64,000 nucleotides of DNA from NCBI RefSeq assembly GCF_902167145.1, contig NC_050097.1:142749982-142813981 (forward strand), in the 5' to 3' direction. The stretch's first letter is position 1, and each line of letters begins with the position of its first letter. Below, in pieces: positions 46,990-58,325 of this stretch. Made by a program: the position numbers and the translations under genes. Under the pieces are notes generated by a model. That model made no database searches. It saw nothing but the letters and a program-made list of their open reading frames with translations, and was not told the DNA's origin. The stretch comes from Zea mays. Its lineage: Eukaryota; Streptophyta; Magnoliopsida; Poales; Poaceae.

Positions 46990-47573
46990 TGTTGGGAACT
47001 TGTTCTCAAATGCTATGAATTAAGAACAAGGCAACATAAAATGTTAAATGTTAACGTCCTTCGTCCATGAAACATTATTCCCTTGAGGATAATGAACCTT
47101 GGACGAAGGTTGATGAGAATATAATTACGAAGGTTAAGTCTTCGTAATTATATTTTAATAGATTGTATAAGATAACATAAAATAAAGGGTATAAAAAGGT
47201 AAATGAATCATAAACGAATTATATTATATTTACTTAATATATTGAATCATTGAATACCGTTATACCTCTGCCTTGGCAAAGATTGGTTCTCGAAAGATGC
47301 GATTGCAATTACCAGAATCCGTGAACAGTAAAGGAATACTGTTCACTATTTATAGACACAGGACACAGCCTGTGAAGAATTACAATTATGCCCCTCATAA
47401 AAGTTTACAACATTGACTCAGACCCTTATGGACTAAAAGGTCATTCTATCTTTAAGTCGGTTTGCAATACCGAAGCTTCATGAAGAGGAACCTTTGGCCA
47501 TCCCATACAAACAGCTTCAGCCGAAAGCCGCTTCTTCCTACAAGACCTTCGGCGACGAATCATAGTCCCAACA
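46990..47573 (-). repeat. 5' LTR of Tat element 3
   Basis: A 584-bp repeat. The reverse-strand TATA box is TATTTATA at 47347-47354. Confidence 0.96.
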
Positions 47574-47578
47574 GTTGA

Positions 47579-49690
47579 GGTCTAATAAGTAGCTTGGCTT
47601 AATCAACACTTAGCAATTGCAGTTATATGTTCGGAGAAGAAAAATGAATAATGTCCTCTCTTTAGCTTTATGCTAGTCCTATATACTGCTAAGCAACCAA
47701 TGTCATTAAAGTAGTATAACGTGTAATGGTGATTAAACTATCTCCTCATGTGTGTTCTCTTGGGTGTGTGCTTCCATGAGAATATTGTGAATGATTGTAA
47801 GACCCCGATTTAATGACTATCCCTTTCTATCTAAGTCTGTCTAAATATATCGTCATAGAGAACTTATGTGTACTTAATTAGTTTAATAATAGAGTAACTA
47901 ATAAATGATTAAAGTGAAGGTGGTAAATGCTTGTATGTGTGATGTCGTGTTGCGCTGGTTAATTATAGAAAGTATTTGTCGTCTTTCTAATGATATTGAT
48001 TTCGTATGCTCGATGATGTGTAGATAACTAATGCTAGCATGTGGTTGTTTACGGTGTCTTACGATTTAATGTTTAGTTTGTTACCGTGTATTTGAATATC
48101 TTGTGCTACTTTCATTATATTCATACATATGCATCATGCATCTCATTTAGGACCGAGAAATCATGATTGTGCAAGTGATGTGGTGCCAACCACAAGATGT
48201 AGATGGTGGACAACCTAAGGAAGGATGGACATGACCAGTGGATGCTCGCCAAGCGAGTACCCTCTAGCAAACACTATCTAAGTGTTAAATTCTAGGCAAG
48301 CCCCGGTTTTATGCATAACCGTTATATATGCTATTTTACTGCACTTAATTTTTGTAGGCTTGTACTATGCACTAAGTGTAGGAGTTGCCTGAAACCCTAG
48401 TTGCATGAACTCAGGATTCCTTGTGAGATGGATACTAGTATGCTAGGTCGAGTAGCTGCTTTGCTAATTAGGGATCTCTATAGAAGTCGAGTGATTTTTC
48501 TAGCACTCGCGCGAGGTCAGAAATTGGTTGTATCCATTTTTATATCGGAATGATGATGGTCTATGGACAACGATCCATGGGGATGCGTTGTCTACGAGAC
48601 AAAAATTGGAATAAGGATTAATGTATGGTACCGTGTGTCAAGCATTTGAATGTACTAAACACATGCCGAGAAATATGGTAAATCGTTAAGCCTAGTACCT
48701 GAGTGAACCTGCCCGCAGATTGCCCTCCTCACGCGACCTGAGACGTGGTCTCCGATTCCGGTTATGGTGGGTACAAGTGCAGTCACTGCATGGCGGTAGC
48801 CGGGGTCAGTGGAGCATTGTATGCCAGGGCGATGAGCCCCTTTCTGTTGACGGGGAATCGATGGGGACGGTTGATGTGTGTGGGGACGGAGTGCCTCGCC
48901 ACGTCGTGTGGTGCAAGGTTAAAAACTCGATTCGAATCGTCTGCTTCTCGCAGGTAATGAGACTGCTTGATCCATGATGCTACATCGAGTAAGAAGTGAA
49001 ATGAGGTTACTGGCAAAAGATGTTGATTGACTAAATTGTTTGATACCATGTATGGTTAGTCAGGTGCTCATCTAGTCTAAATTATTATTCTAGAACTTGA
49101 AAAGATAAAACTTGATTTTAGACTAAACTAGTGCTTTTGGCAAACCAAACCCCTCAGCCAAACAACTTCATAGTCTAGAGGTAGAGGAGTAGACTCCTCA
49201 CACCGGGTAAGTCTAGCTAAGTATTAGTATACTCAGCCTTGCTTGTGGCATAATTGTTTTGCAGGTACCTCCTTGATTTGGTTGATGGTGTGACTTGGCC
49301 TCCATCCCTGCCACCGGGATAGACGGTCGAGTGGGTTACTGCTTCTGCAGGAGAGGACCAGGAGGAGTAGTGTGGCCAGGCTTCGCCATGTTACTCGTTT
49401 TCTCCGTTAGTTATTTTCGCTGCATTAAAACTTATGGTTATTATTTCTGAAACTTCGATAATGTAATCACTATTGATACTTATTAAATTTGTGGTATTAT
49501 GCTTTATTGTATTTCTTTGTGCCTCACCTTTGTGTGAGCTAGTGGTATTCGATCCTGGTAAGTGGCTTTATCGGACTAGATCCGAGGGACTGACGAGTTA
49601 TTCCGGTTTATGGGTGTTGCTGCCTTTAAGGGTGCGACTTGGGCACTTAAGCTGGAATAATACGGGTGGTTCCGCCACATCGCCCCTTCA
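47579..49690 (+). repeat. LTR-like block inside element A, right part
   Basis: Continues 34690-38185 after element 3. It has no recognisable coding sequence; ORFs at 48720-48977 and 49473-49700 match nothing. A TGTAAGACCCCGATTTAATG string at 47796 resembles an LTR start and could mark a nested border. Near 49200-49275 TATACTCAGCCTTGCTTG leads into TTGTTTTGCAGGTACC, a pattern common near the 3' end of Tekay/Del LTRs. The right border (about 49670-49700) is not resolved. Confidence 0.45.
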
Positions 49691-49846
49691 TACAGGATAA
49701 GGGCAAAGCTGTCTACCTTCAGCAGCAAGGGGCAAGAAGAAGAGACGTATGGACATAGCCACCCGTGCAGCAGTTGCGGTAGAAGCAGTGGTAGATTAGA
49801 TAGAGCAGGAAGGTCAGCTGAGGATCTCCTCCGACTAGATCGCCTT

Positions 49847-50905
49847 TTGAGTCCGTCGCCTCTCGTCTCGAACTCGCCCCTCCACTGCTCGGTCCACTCC
49901 CTCAGACCCAGTCACCACTCCACCTCCCACTTCACAGCCCCTGCCGCTCTCGAGCCTTCCACCACACCCTTTGCGACCACCACCTCCACCACTCCAGCTT
50001 CCACTGCTCCCACTATCGCTTCCGCTCCACCTATGCCCCCTCCTCGCTTCCGGGAGCATGACGAGACTGAGGTGCGACCTCTTGCTGATGATCCTCAACT
50101 TCTTGATCTTCAAAGGGCCACAACTGCTAGGGTAAGTCGGTTCAAACACGTGCCCTTGGACTCATGGCTGCCAGCTCAGAGGGACCCAACAGCTGCGCCA
50201 CCTTTCAGCACCAGGACCCAGGAGTCCTTCTTCATGGCACATTTGTATGCTCAGGTTGCTCTGAGGGCTCACCAGCGATTGGATCTCACTGCCTTCCGTT
50301 CAGTGTCCGGTGCAGAGTCAAAGGGTCACATCACCTATCTACCAGGTTTATACTCTCTATTGACCTTCGGTGGTAGATATGTTGAGGAGTGGCTCAGAGT
50401 CTTTTATGCCACAGTTTGGGTCGACCCATACAATCAGTTGATGAGGTTTAAGTTTGAGTGTGAGGATGTTACTCTACATGCTGTTCAGATCAGAGAGCTT
50501 TTTGGTATCCCTGAGTCATCGATGAGGCTTCACAGCATGTGTTGTGGTACCTCAGACCCTCCTCGTTGCCCTCACAACGGAGTAGCTCCTGGTACTGCTC
50601 ACGTCGCTGCTCTCTTCAGACCTCCATTCTCAGACGGCTCTCGACGCTCCCCTACAGACTTCACCCTAGCGGCAAAGTTCTTATATGAGCTTATGAGATG
50701 CACCCTGTTACCGAGGATGGGCTATAGAGAGGCTACCACTCATATCCAGCTCTGGCTCCTTGGTGCTTTGATCTCTCACTCAGATTTTGACGTGGTTGAC
50801 TTCCTGATTTGGGAGATAGAAGATACAGTGTTGGATGATCTTCGGGCTCGGCGTCAGCTGCCTTATGCACACTACCTTCGTCACATATTTGATCAGCTGA
50901 TCTAG
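49847..50905 (+). CDS. Retroelement accessory ORF of copia element A (plant transposon protein-like)
   Basis: A 352-residue open frame with a Pro/Ser/Thr-rich N-terminus (1-70), then a folded region with RFKHVPLDSWLPAQRD (about 97-112), TQESFFMAHLYAQVALRAHQ, GGRYVEEWLRVFYATVWVD (about 179-197), LHAVQIRELFGIPES and TLLPRMGYREATTHIQLWLL. This looks like the domain often labelled putative plant transposon protein in grass genomes. Its real start may be upstream, since the frame is open before the first Met. Stops follow at 50905 and within 50 nt. A coiled-coil Gln-rich tail can be traced in broken frames to about 51400, so the ORF was once longer. It sits 3' of where pol should be, the position of extra ORFs in SIRE-type elements. 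Function unknown. Confidence 0.6.
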   Translation: MSPSPLVSNSPLHCSVHSLRPSHHSTSHFTAPAALEPSTTPFATTTSTTPASTAPTIASAPPMPPPRFREHDETEVRPLADDPQLLDLQRATTARVSRFKHVPLDSWLPAQRDPTAAPPFSTRTQESFFMAHLYAQVALRAHQRLDLTAFRSVSGAESKGHITYLPGLYSLLTFGGRYVEEWLRVFYATVWVDPYNQLMRFKFECEDVTLHAVQIRELFGIPESSMRLHSMCCGTSDPPRCPHNGVAPGTAHVAALFRPPFSDGSRRSPTDFTLAAKFLYELMRCTLLPRMGYREATTHIQLWLLGALISHSDFDVVDFLIWEIEDTVLDDLRARRQLPYAHYLRHIFDQLI

Positions 50906-52248
50906 TCTCCTTGGTTCTAGGCCACCCTTGAGGCCCCCAGACTTCAGTTTGGCTTCTATCGCCCAGCTCCTGAGGACATAGCTCTAGCTCCAGCTGATCC
51001 ACTGGCACCAGATCTCAGGGTTGAGGACGAGGCCATCAAATAGTTTGAGGATCAGGGTGCAGCTATAGAGACTTCCTTTGATGATGATGAGGATCTAGGG
51101 ATTCTGCCACCACCTCCTGTGCCACCTCGCTCTCATGATCATGAGGCTGGTGGCTCCAGTGATAGACCCTGCTTTGGTTGTGATACTTCAGTCACTTACT
51201 CAACAGTAGGCTCACATGGCAGTGAAGTAGGCCCGTCAGGCAGCAGAGCAGGCCAGACAAGCGGCCATTCAACAACAGTTGTCTAAGCAAATGTTGTCAA
51301 TGTTTCATACTATTTAGGACTGCCAGGACACTCTCCAGCAGTAGCTCCTTGTAGATAGGGAGAGCACCGGGCCTTCATGCTCACATCCTTCAGCACACCG
51401 GTGTTCCGATCCCTCCAGTGCAGTCTGCTCCTCCAGCTCTTTATGTTGTCGTCGTGCCAGCCATTCAGTTAGGACCTCAGCTCCACTCTTTTGGTCCGTC
51501 CATCTCTCTGCTCAGGCCTGTCACCCTGGACTTCTCGACCCAGGTCGTCGGACCAGTCAGTGCTTAGCCACCAGTGCCTCCAGTGTCTGCTATTACCACT
51601 GTTGCCATGGCTATTTACATGATTGCTTCAGCTCCAGTAGATCCTGCACCACAGCCAACCGTCAGAGTCAGCACTAGCTCTAGCCTCTACTTTAGATCCT
51701 AGATCTAAGACTAACTTGGATACTTTGCTCGCGTTTGCACTCCTTCCTCGACCGTGACTTGATGCGCCACCTCCTCCTCCTTCGTCTTCTGGGATGTAAG
51801 TTTGGGTCACCCTTTTGGTGTTTGATGCCAAAGGGGGAGAGATGTGAGTTGTGAGAGCTAGGGGGAGTTAGGGAGTTAGTTGAGAGAGCTCACGATCTTT
51901 TGATGTAATATATATGCATGATTATCTATGTATTAGCTCCACTTTTGTATGATGTTTAACTCACAAACTCTATGTCATGCTCTCAGGATGTTTGTTAATA
52001 ACTGTGTGTGTATTATGTTTTCGCCTTGATGTTGTCACCAGTCGTTCAGTTCTTGTTCATGGACTTCATTTCATACTTGTGTGAACAAGAAACTTATGTT
52101 GTGTATGCGCTAATAATCCTATACTATTACATGACTTTTTCTGTCAAACTTATTGAGTATCACTAACTAACTTCAGTATTGACAGAAAAACAAACAAACT
52201 ACTCTCACACACTTGTAGGGTTGTCATCAATCATCAAAAGGGGGAGAT
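50906..52248 (+). other. Broken C-terminus, 3' noncoding region and polypurine tract of element A
   Basis: The first about 500 bases hold the frame-broken Pro- and Gln-rich tail of the accessory ORF. A purine run GCCAAAGGGGGAGAG lies at 51829-51842, and the polypurine tract CAAAAGGGGGAGAT lies at 52235-52248 against the 3' LTR. Nothing else is seen. Confidence 0.7.
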
Positions 52249-52889
52249 CAAAAGCATCTAGACCCCTGGATGGTTTTAGTGATTAATGCCAACATAAGAT
52301 TATATGTGACTAACGTGTGTTTTGCAGAGAAAATGGTAAGTTAGGTCGCATTACAGGAGGTTGCATTGCAACGGTGAAAAAATCCCTCAGATGAGAACGT
52401 GAAGCGACGACTAAAAAAGATGAATCAAAAGATGAAGGTCATCATATTCCGAGTGTTGAAGGAGTTGTGGACACTTGATATAGAATTAGGCCTTCTATTT
52501 TATTTTAGTCGTACTATAAAGATGGGTTGTGGATGAGTAGTTTTACCAAAAGAATTCTAGTGTAGTGTTGTTGCATGTTCACACTCACAACTAGTACTAG
52601 GTGTCACTCTATAACACACTCACGAGTTAGAACGAAATCGGGTTAGAAAAACCAAAGGAAAAGGAGTTGGTTTTGCTGTCTTAGGGGCACCGGACTGTCC
52701 AGTGCGACCCTGACAGTGGGGCCAGCCTGCCCCGGGGGCAACCCCTCTAACCCTGAGAAACCTGAGAGCAACGAGTTCACGAAGCTGAATTTTAGAGTGC
52801 GCATCGGATTGTGCAGTGCCCAACAGACTGTCACTGTTCACTATGTGCTGTCAGAGCAACGGCTAACTGTCAGAACTAGTGTTGTAGTG
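52249..52889 (+). repeat. 3' LTR of copia element A, truncated by insertion
   Basis: The first 640 bases match the 5' LTR from 22265, with many point differences and small deletions. Cut at 52889 by the Tekay element. Confidence 0.85.
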
Positions 52890-55800
52890 TGACGGAACCT
52901 CCCAAGGTATTGGGCCCACCTACAGTTGTCCTTGTCCTAATGACCTTGGACAACCCTATAGATGCACATAATCACTCGAGAAGTTCGGTAACTGTATCCT
53001 CATCATTTCGCCCAAGAGCGCTTCCACTACAGGAATCCTGAAGATCCCCGTCGACCGGATTAACTTGTATTTGTATTAAAAATGTTGATATTTGCTAACT
53101 TGCATAGGTTACGCCCGAAGCCGGTGGTAGTGGGTCTGATCCCGCAGCAGGGACTGGATTTGTTGACTCGCTCTTCTCGTTCCCTCCTCCTGGTGGCAGC
53201 AGCGATCAAAGCTCTAACCACCCAAGTGGTGGTTATCTCTAAACACTTGAACTCATGCTTGTTATGTTTTTTAACTCATGGACGTTATGTTTGTGTGAAC
53301 ACTTGATCTTAACTCGTATCTGAAATGTTTGTGTAAACACTAGATCTTAAGTTTGTGATGTGTGAATCATATCAATGCGTTTGTGATTTGTGAATCATAT
53401 CAATGCGTTTGTGATGTGTATGTTCATGTGATGATATATATGTTTTGTCATATGTTTGTGATGTGTATGTTCTGTGTATGTTATGTGGGCAATTATGGAG
53501 AAATATCTAATTTAGTGTTGTTGTTGTAGAATTATAGGTTAACTCCCGTCGGCCTAGTTAATCCCTGTCGGTTTGACCATAGCCAACGGGAATTAACTAT
53601 TAACTCCCGTTGGCCCAGTTAATCCCCGTCGGTTGACCTGGTCGACGAGAGTTAATAGTTAATTCCCGTCGGCTCGTAGGGCCTATGGGGATTAATTAAT
53701 AACTCCCGTCGGTTGTCCTGGCTGACAGGAATTAACAATAACTCTCGTTGGCTAGTTAGTGGCCGATGGGGATTAATTATTCCCGTCAGCGGCCGACGGG
53801 AATAACCTTATCCCCGACACCTAACGCCTATCGACTGACAACCAACAGGAATAAGCATTAAACCGACGGGAATTAGTTATTCCTGTCGGTTTAATGCTTA
53901 TTCGCGTCGGTTCCTGGCGACGGGAATTAAGTGTTTTCCTGTAGTGTTCACCCGTCACGCAGATATTACATCACATCGAAGGAAAGAATAAGCAGAATCA
54001 AATTACAATAACTTAATTTACATTCATCAATATATAGAGAGTATTATTATTACAATACCAGGGTATTATGAGTGCATAAAGTATTATTATAAACCAGGGA
54101 GGCAAAACACCCGCCCGCACAAAAGTTTATTGTTTTCAAGTGGGAGGCAAACATCCTCCCGTGACCAACTTCACTGCTGGGGCTCGTCCTTGGGTACCAC
54201 CTTTGAACAGAAACAACAAAACTCTGCTATTTCCTCACCTACAACAACATGGGTTCGAAAACCCTAAGTACGAAGTGTACTTTCGCAAGTCTTACCCGAC
54301 AAAAGAAAAAGACTCTCACGGATATGCTGGCTTGAGGGAGTCAAGGTAAGGCTATTCAAGAATCAAAGACTCTGTTTGCAAACATGCTTACTATCAGTGG
54401 ATCCTTAAAAATCCAATTTTACTTGTCAGGTTAAGTAAAGTTACCTGTATCTATAGTTCTTTCTACCCTAGTTCAAGCACTTGGTCTACACTAGCCGTCT
54501 TTTATCAACCCTTCATTACACTGGATTGCTACGTGTAGGGCAGTGACCAAGTCTTCATGTCCGAGAAGTAATGGCGATCCGAATCGATTAATACCCAGCT
54601 GGGGATCTCCAACCACACGACATATGTAGCACTTAACCCTTGCATCTGTCAACTCGCCACCGGGATTCTCAAGACCAGACCGGGTTCACACCAACCGAGA
54701 GCACAGATTCACCATCGTCCAGCCTCTTGCCACGGAGGGTACACGCTACTCTCGCCATCTCTCCACTCCCATTGCGTGTTGGCCTTTCTGGTATTGGTCT
54801 GCCCGAGGCAAAGCTTACCCATGACGAGGCATGTGGCCAGTTAAAAGGTCCTCAATCATCAAGCCTACATCGACATGGTCCTTAATGGACTTAGACGGAG
54901 ACACTACACCGAGACTTCCTTCTCATGCAAGTCACCCACCCGGTCTCGTCTTTATCATTTTCAGTCCCAAAATTTGGTACCTGATAGAGGTACATCTTTA
55001 TCATTTTCACAGCCATGATGGATCCACCATCAAGTTTTATTTTTGAAAACATCCCATTCCCTCTGAAGCATCATCTTTTTGTTGAAATCAAAACATTTTT
55101 GTTTTCTAAAGCAAGACTAAGCATCATAAAACTTTTTAACAAAACAAGTAATCAAGGAAGGGTAAACAGTTCCAAGAAAGGAAATGCAGCAATTGGTTTA
55201 GCACCCAACTCCTATCACCTAATGCATGATTCAAGTGATAAAGAGTTTAAAATCACAAGGAAAAGGTAAATGCACCGGGGCTTGCCTTGTGTCGTAGGGA
55301 ATTCGGGATCTGTTCCACAAATATCAAAATAAAAACTATTCCCGGCAGGTGGAGTTTTAGTTGGTGGTACAATCTCTTCTTCTTCGACACTCACTTCTTC
55401 TTCGTTTTCTATATATAACCATATATATTCATGAATGCTCATGTGGTGCTATGAATATGCAGTTATGATAGAACATAGTAAGTTATATCTTGAATATAAC
55501 TTTCCTTCACGGTACATCTGGGTAACTTGGTTTTTCTGAGTCAGTATTCTATTAGGATAAGGCAAAAATTACTTCAGAATGCTAGGGTTTTGGGTTTGGG
55601 AATCAAACATGTCAAACTTCACCCAAGGGCTCTAATTATCAAATTAAGCATACCTAAAAAGTTTTATGATTTTTGGAGCTATCAATTAATTTCTAAAATT
55701 CTAAAAGACTAGGTTTAGGCCTTCTCAATTGTTAAATAATTCATGGTTGGGTTCAAAAATCTTGAATCTATTTTTATTAAATACTAGAAAAATTTAGGAG

Positions 55801-57826
55801 TCTGGTAAAATTGGTCCCATGATTTTATCATTTTTCTAGAATTTCCTAAGCGTGTCAAAAAAAAGAAAAGAAAAGGAATGAATAGTAACGGGCTCAAACC
55901 AATCCGAACCGGCCAACGAACGTGGAAACACGCCCGGGCGCGCGCCCGTGCTGGTGAAATTGCACAGAGGACCCCGACTATTCGAAAAACCATTAAATAA
56001 TCCTCTTCTCTATTCATCTGTGTCTCTGACATGTGCACCGAGGCCCCTCCCTTTTCTTTTCTTCGCATGACCAGGTCCCCGACCATGGACGGTAGAGCGA
56101 CTGCTCCGGCGAGCTTGTACTGGCCACAATACCCAATAATTCACGCTCGACTTCGGTCTACGCCTAATTCTACCCTTGGCGCTCCACTGGGAATCACCAA
56201 TTTGGTCGGAACGCCATTCTAGAGCTCGGTCCACACACACTCGTGAATTTGAGGCTTGTCCGACGTGTTCCTAATGATCTAGTGTGGTATAGCCTAATTG
56301 GCCAAGCCGACGAGCATTACAAGCATGTGTGGGCGTTGAAACACGGACAAGGAGAGCGAGGGCGGAACTGGAAGTGGCTGGCCACGGCGTGGCGTCTCAC
56401 GGTGGCGCAGACAACAGATTTGGGGGAAGAACGAAATTCTCCGGCTATGGTGGCTAATCGAAGGCGAGGGTTGGTGCTTAGGCTTCGTAACAATCTTGCG
56501 AAACAGGTCGAGGCATCAATTTATAGAGAACGACCGTGAGGAAGGCGAATTTGGACAGGGAAGCACGTGCGGTGAGAAGGGGGAAGAGTCACCGGAGTTT
56601 GCTAACGTGTCATTCACTAGTTTACGGTCTACGGCGGTCACTGCCGAGTCTTCACAGCTTGCGACGAGTGGTGAGACGACTTAAGGCGTGTCACAACCGA
56701 GCTAGACAGTGGCACAACGGTGATGGTCGCGTAGCCACGTCGCTGGTGCAAGTGGGTACGGCGACAGGGCAAAACAGTGCCCCAAGTTCATCCCCTGTGC
56801 GAGATTTTTCACCCTACGTAGTTATTTGCACTACACCGGGCACGAATCGCAACGACGGCGAGGATCATGGCGTGGGATCACTGGCGGCAGTGCACTGAAC
56901 ATAGCAATATTCGTCAGGTTATTGTACCATGCGAATTCTCTTCAGTGCGCCTGATAGAGCAGATTGAGAAGCTCCATTCTCCATTTTTCATGTGGAGAGC
57001 TATTGATCCATCTGCACCAAAGTTGTTGCTCTATAAACCAGCTTTGATTTTGCTATAGAAACCCTACACAATTACTTACTGGATCATACTGAAAATAGCT
57101 CCCAAAATCAGCCCTAGATCAGTGTCAGTCCTGATTCAGTGCCAAAGTCGACTTACAGGCCAGTTTCATGTCTATTTTTCTCCCATTTTCATGTAGCACT
57201 AGGGCTCAATCACTTAATCAAATTTGCACCTCTAACATATCTCTACAAGTTTTATGTATTGACCTAGGGCAAATTCCTTATGAATTCAGAGATACTAAGC
57301 TCCAAAGTTGATTCAACTTCATTGAATTTCAGACTTAGTCACAAAGTGCTTCATGTGACCCTTTTGCAAATAAGTCCAAATTTCATCATTCAACTTGAAA
57401 ATTCTCCAATGTGAAAGTTACTTGGTTTGTGGTGTTCTATCACTTTGCTATTTGCACTTTGGTCCAAAAGTGCATAGAATTTGCATTTACCCCCCTAGGG
57501 TTCTAATTAGGGTTTTCTAGGGTTTGTTTTTAGGGTTTGGGCACATTAGGGTTTTTGTGCCACTAAAGTTCATCAAATTTGATACTTTGTGAACATTTCT
57601 CATTGCTTTTGAGGTTCTACTTATTTTGGCTTCACTTTTATCCTGAGGTCCTAATTCCAGGGTTAAGTACCCTACCCTAGTATTAAGTACACCTTAAACC
57701 ACATCATCACAACTTGTTTTGAAATTTTTCCTAGTGAATGCATTTTAGGTGTAACAAACACATGAAATGTCAATGCACATGATGTTGTGCTCAAGTTTTA
57801 GTGCCAGTAACACCAGGGGTGTTACA
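52890..57826 (-). repeat. 3' LTR of the Tekay/Del element (with CACTA insert)
   Basis: The total is 4937 bp. Without the CACTA miniature element and its 3-bp duplication it is about 4012 bp, a normal size for Tekay-type LTRs. Ends GGGGTGTTACA. ORFs between 54140 and 57058 show no recognisable protein. Confidence 0.88.
53025..53946. mobile_element. Miniature CACTA element, 922 bp
   Basis: Termini CACTACAGGAA and (reverse complement) CACTACAGGAAAAC, with a 3-bp target duplication TTC (53022-53024 and 53947-53949). The partner LTR at 63510 shows the uninterrupted site GCGCTTCACC, so the exact insertion is proven inside the window. From about 53540 to 53935 the motif CCCGTCGG recurs in both orientations, as expected for subterminal transposase-binding repeats. 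No transposase is encoded. The ORF at 53082-53306 is not recognised. Confidence 0.93.
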
Positions 57827-57840
57827 TCCTTCCCCCCCAT
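57827..57840 (-). other. Polypurine tract of the Tekay/Del element
   Basis: On the minus strand ATGGGGGGGAAGGA abuts the LTR end at 57826. Confidence 0.85.
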
Positions 57841-57980
57841 AAAAGAATCTCGTCCCGAGATTTAAGGTCCTAGGGTAAGTATTGGAAAAGGAAACACGTC
57901 ACATCTTTATTTCCTTATTTATCTTACTGAGCAGGGGGTGGTATGGGGTCTATTTCACTTTACAATCAGATATACACATT

Positions 57981-58325
57981 TTACAAGTTATATGAAGCTA
58001 AAAACCCAGGAAAATTCTTTTCCAAGAAATCTTGAGTATCCCAGGTTGCTTGATCTTCAGTATGCTGGTTCCATTGCACCTTATAGAATTTAAGAGTCCT
58101 TTTTCGGGTGATCCTGTCCTTCTGATCCAAAACTCGAATGGGATGTTCTGAATAAGTCAAATATGGTTCCAAAGCAACATCCACCACCTCGATGGTTCGA
58201 TCAGGGATCCGAAGGCACTTCTTCAACTGAGATACATGGAACACGTTGTGTACTGCAGACAATGATTCAGGCAGTTGAAGTCTGTACGCCACTGGTCCAC
58301 ATTGTTCGAATGGGAAACGGGCCAA
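57981..58325 (-). pseudogene. pol: Integrase C-terminus and chromodomain of the Tekay/Del element
   Basis: CGPVAYRLQLPES and VFHVSQLKKCL are the integrase C-terminal module. The chromodomain-like tail follows: HPIRVLDQKDRITRKRTLKF, KVQWNQHTEDQATW and FPGFL. Chromovirus integrases use this tail to target heterochromatin. The frame is offset from the integrase core by a frameshift near 58310. Stop at 57981. Confidence 0.85.

Larger units (their letters stand above)
38186..47573 (-). mobile_element. Tat element 3: young pol-only LTR retrotransposon with intact antisense gene
   Basis: Complete LTR element with LTRs 38186-38769 and 46990-47573, termini TGTTGGGA/TCCCAACA, and an exact target duplication GTTGA (38181-38185 and 47574-47578). 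The two 584-bp LTRs are equal in length and differ at about six sites by hand count (1.0%), so this is the youngest element here, roughly 0.4 million years at the usual rate. Pol (minus) starts 44 nt inside the LTR and is open for about 1317 codons except one UAG. No gag exists. The antisense gene (plus, 39221-42127) is intact with two introns. Confidence 0.95.
22265..52889 (+). mobile_element. SIRE-type copia element A, heavily interrupted
   Basis: The 5' LTR is 22265-23704, followed by a primer-binding site for initiator Met tRNA, gag (23757-24622, resumed 33738-34627), an LTR-like block in place of pol, an accessory ORF (49847-50905), a polypurine tract and a 3' LTR from 52249. Both LTRs begin with nearly the same sequence (AAAGCATCTAG..CCCTGGATGGTTTTAG). 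The 3' LTR is cut at 52889 by the Tekay element, so no target duplication can be tested here. Copia element B sits in gag. No protease, integrase or RT of A is visible. Confidence 0.8.

Noticed and set aside
48720..49049. ORFs on both strands near 48.8 kb
   Set aside because: No similarity recognised and located in the LTR-like block; opposite-strand frames are equally open.
51628..51831. 67-residue minus-strand ORF with a Gly-rich stretch
   Set aside because: Antisense of a Pro-rich tail of the accessory ORF; a shadow.
56243..56898. ORFs of about 100-120 residues inside the Tekay LTR
   Set aside because: Lie in the leader part of a 4-kb LTR, open in several frames, with no recognisable domain.
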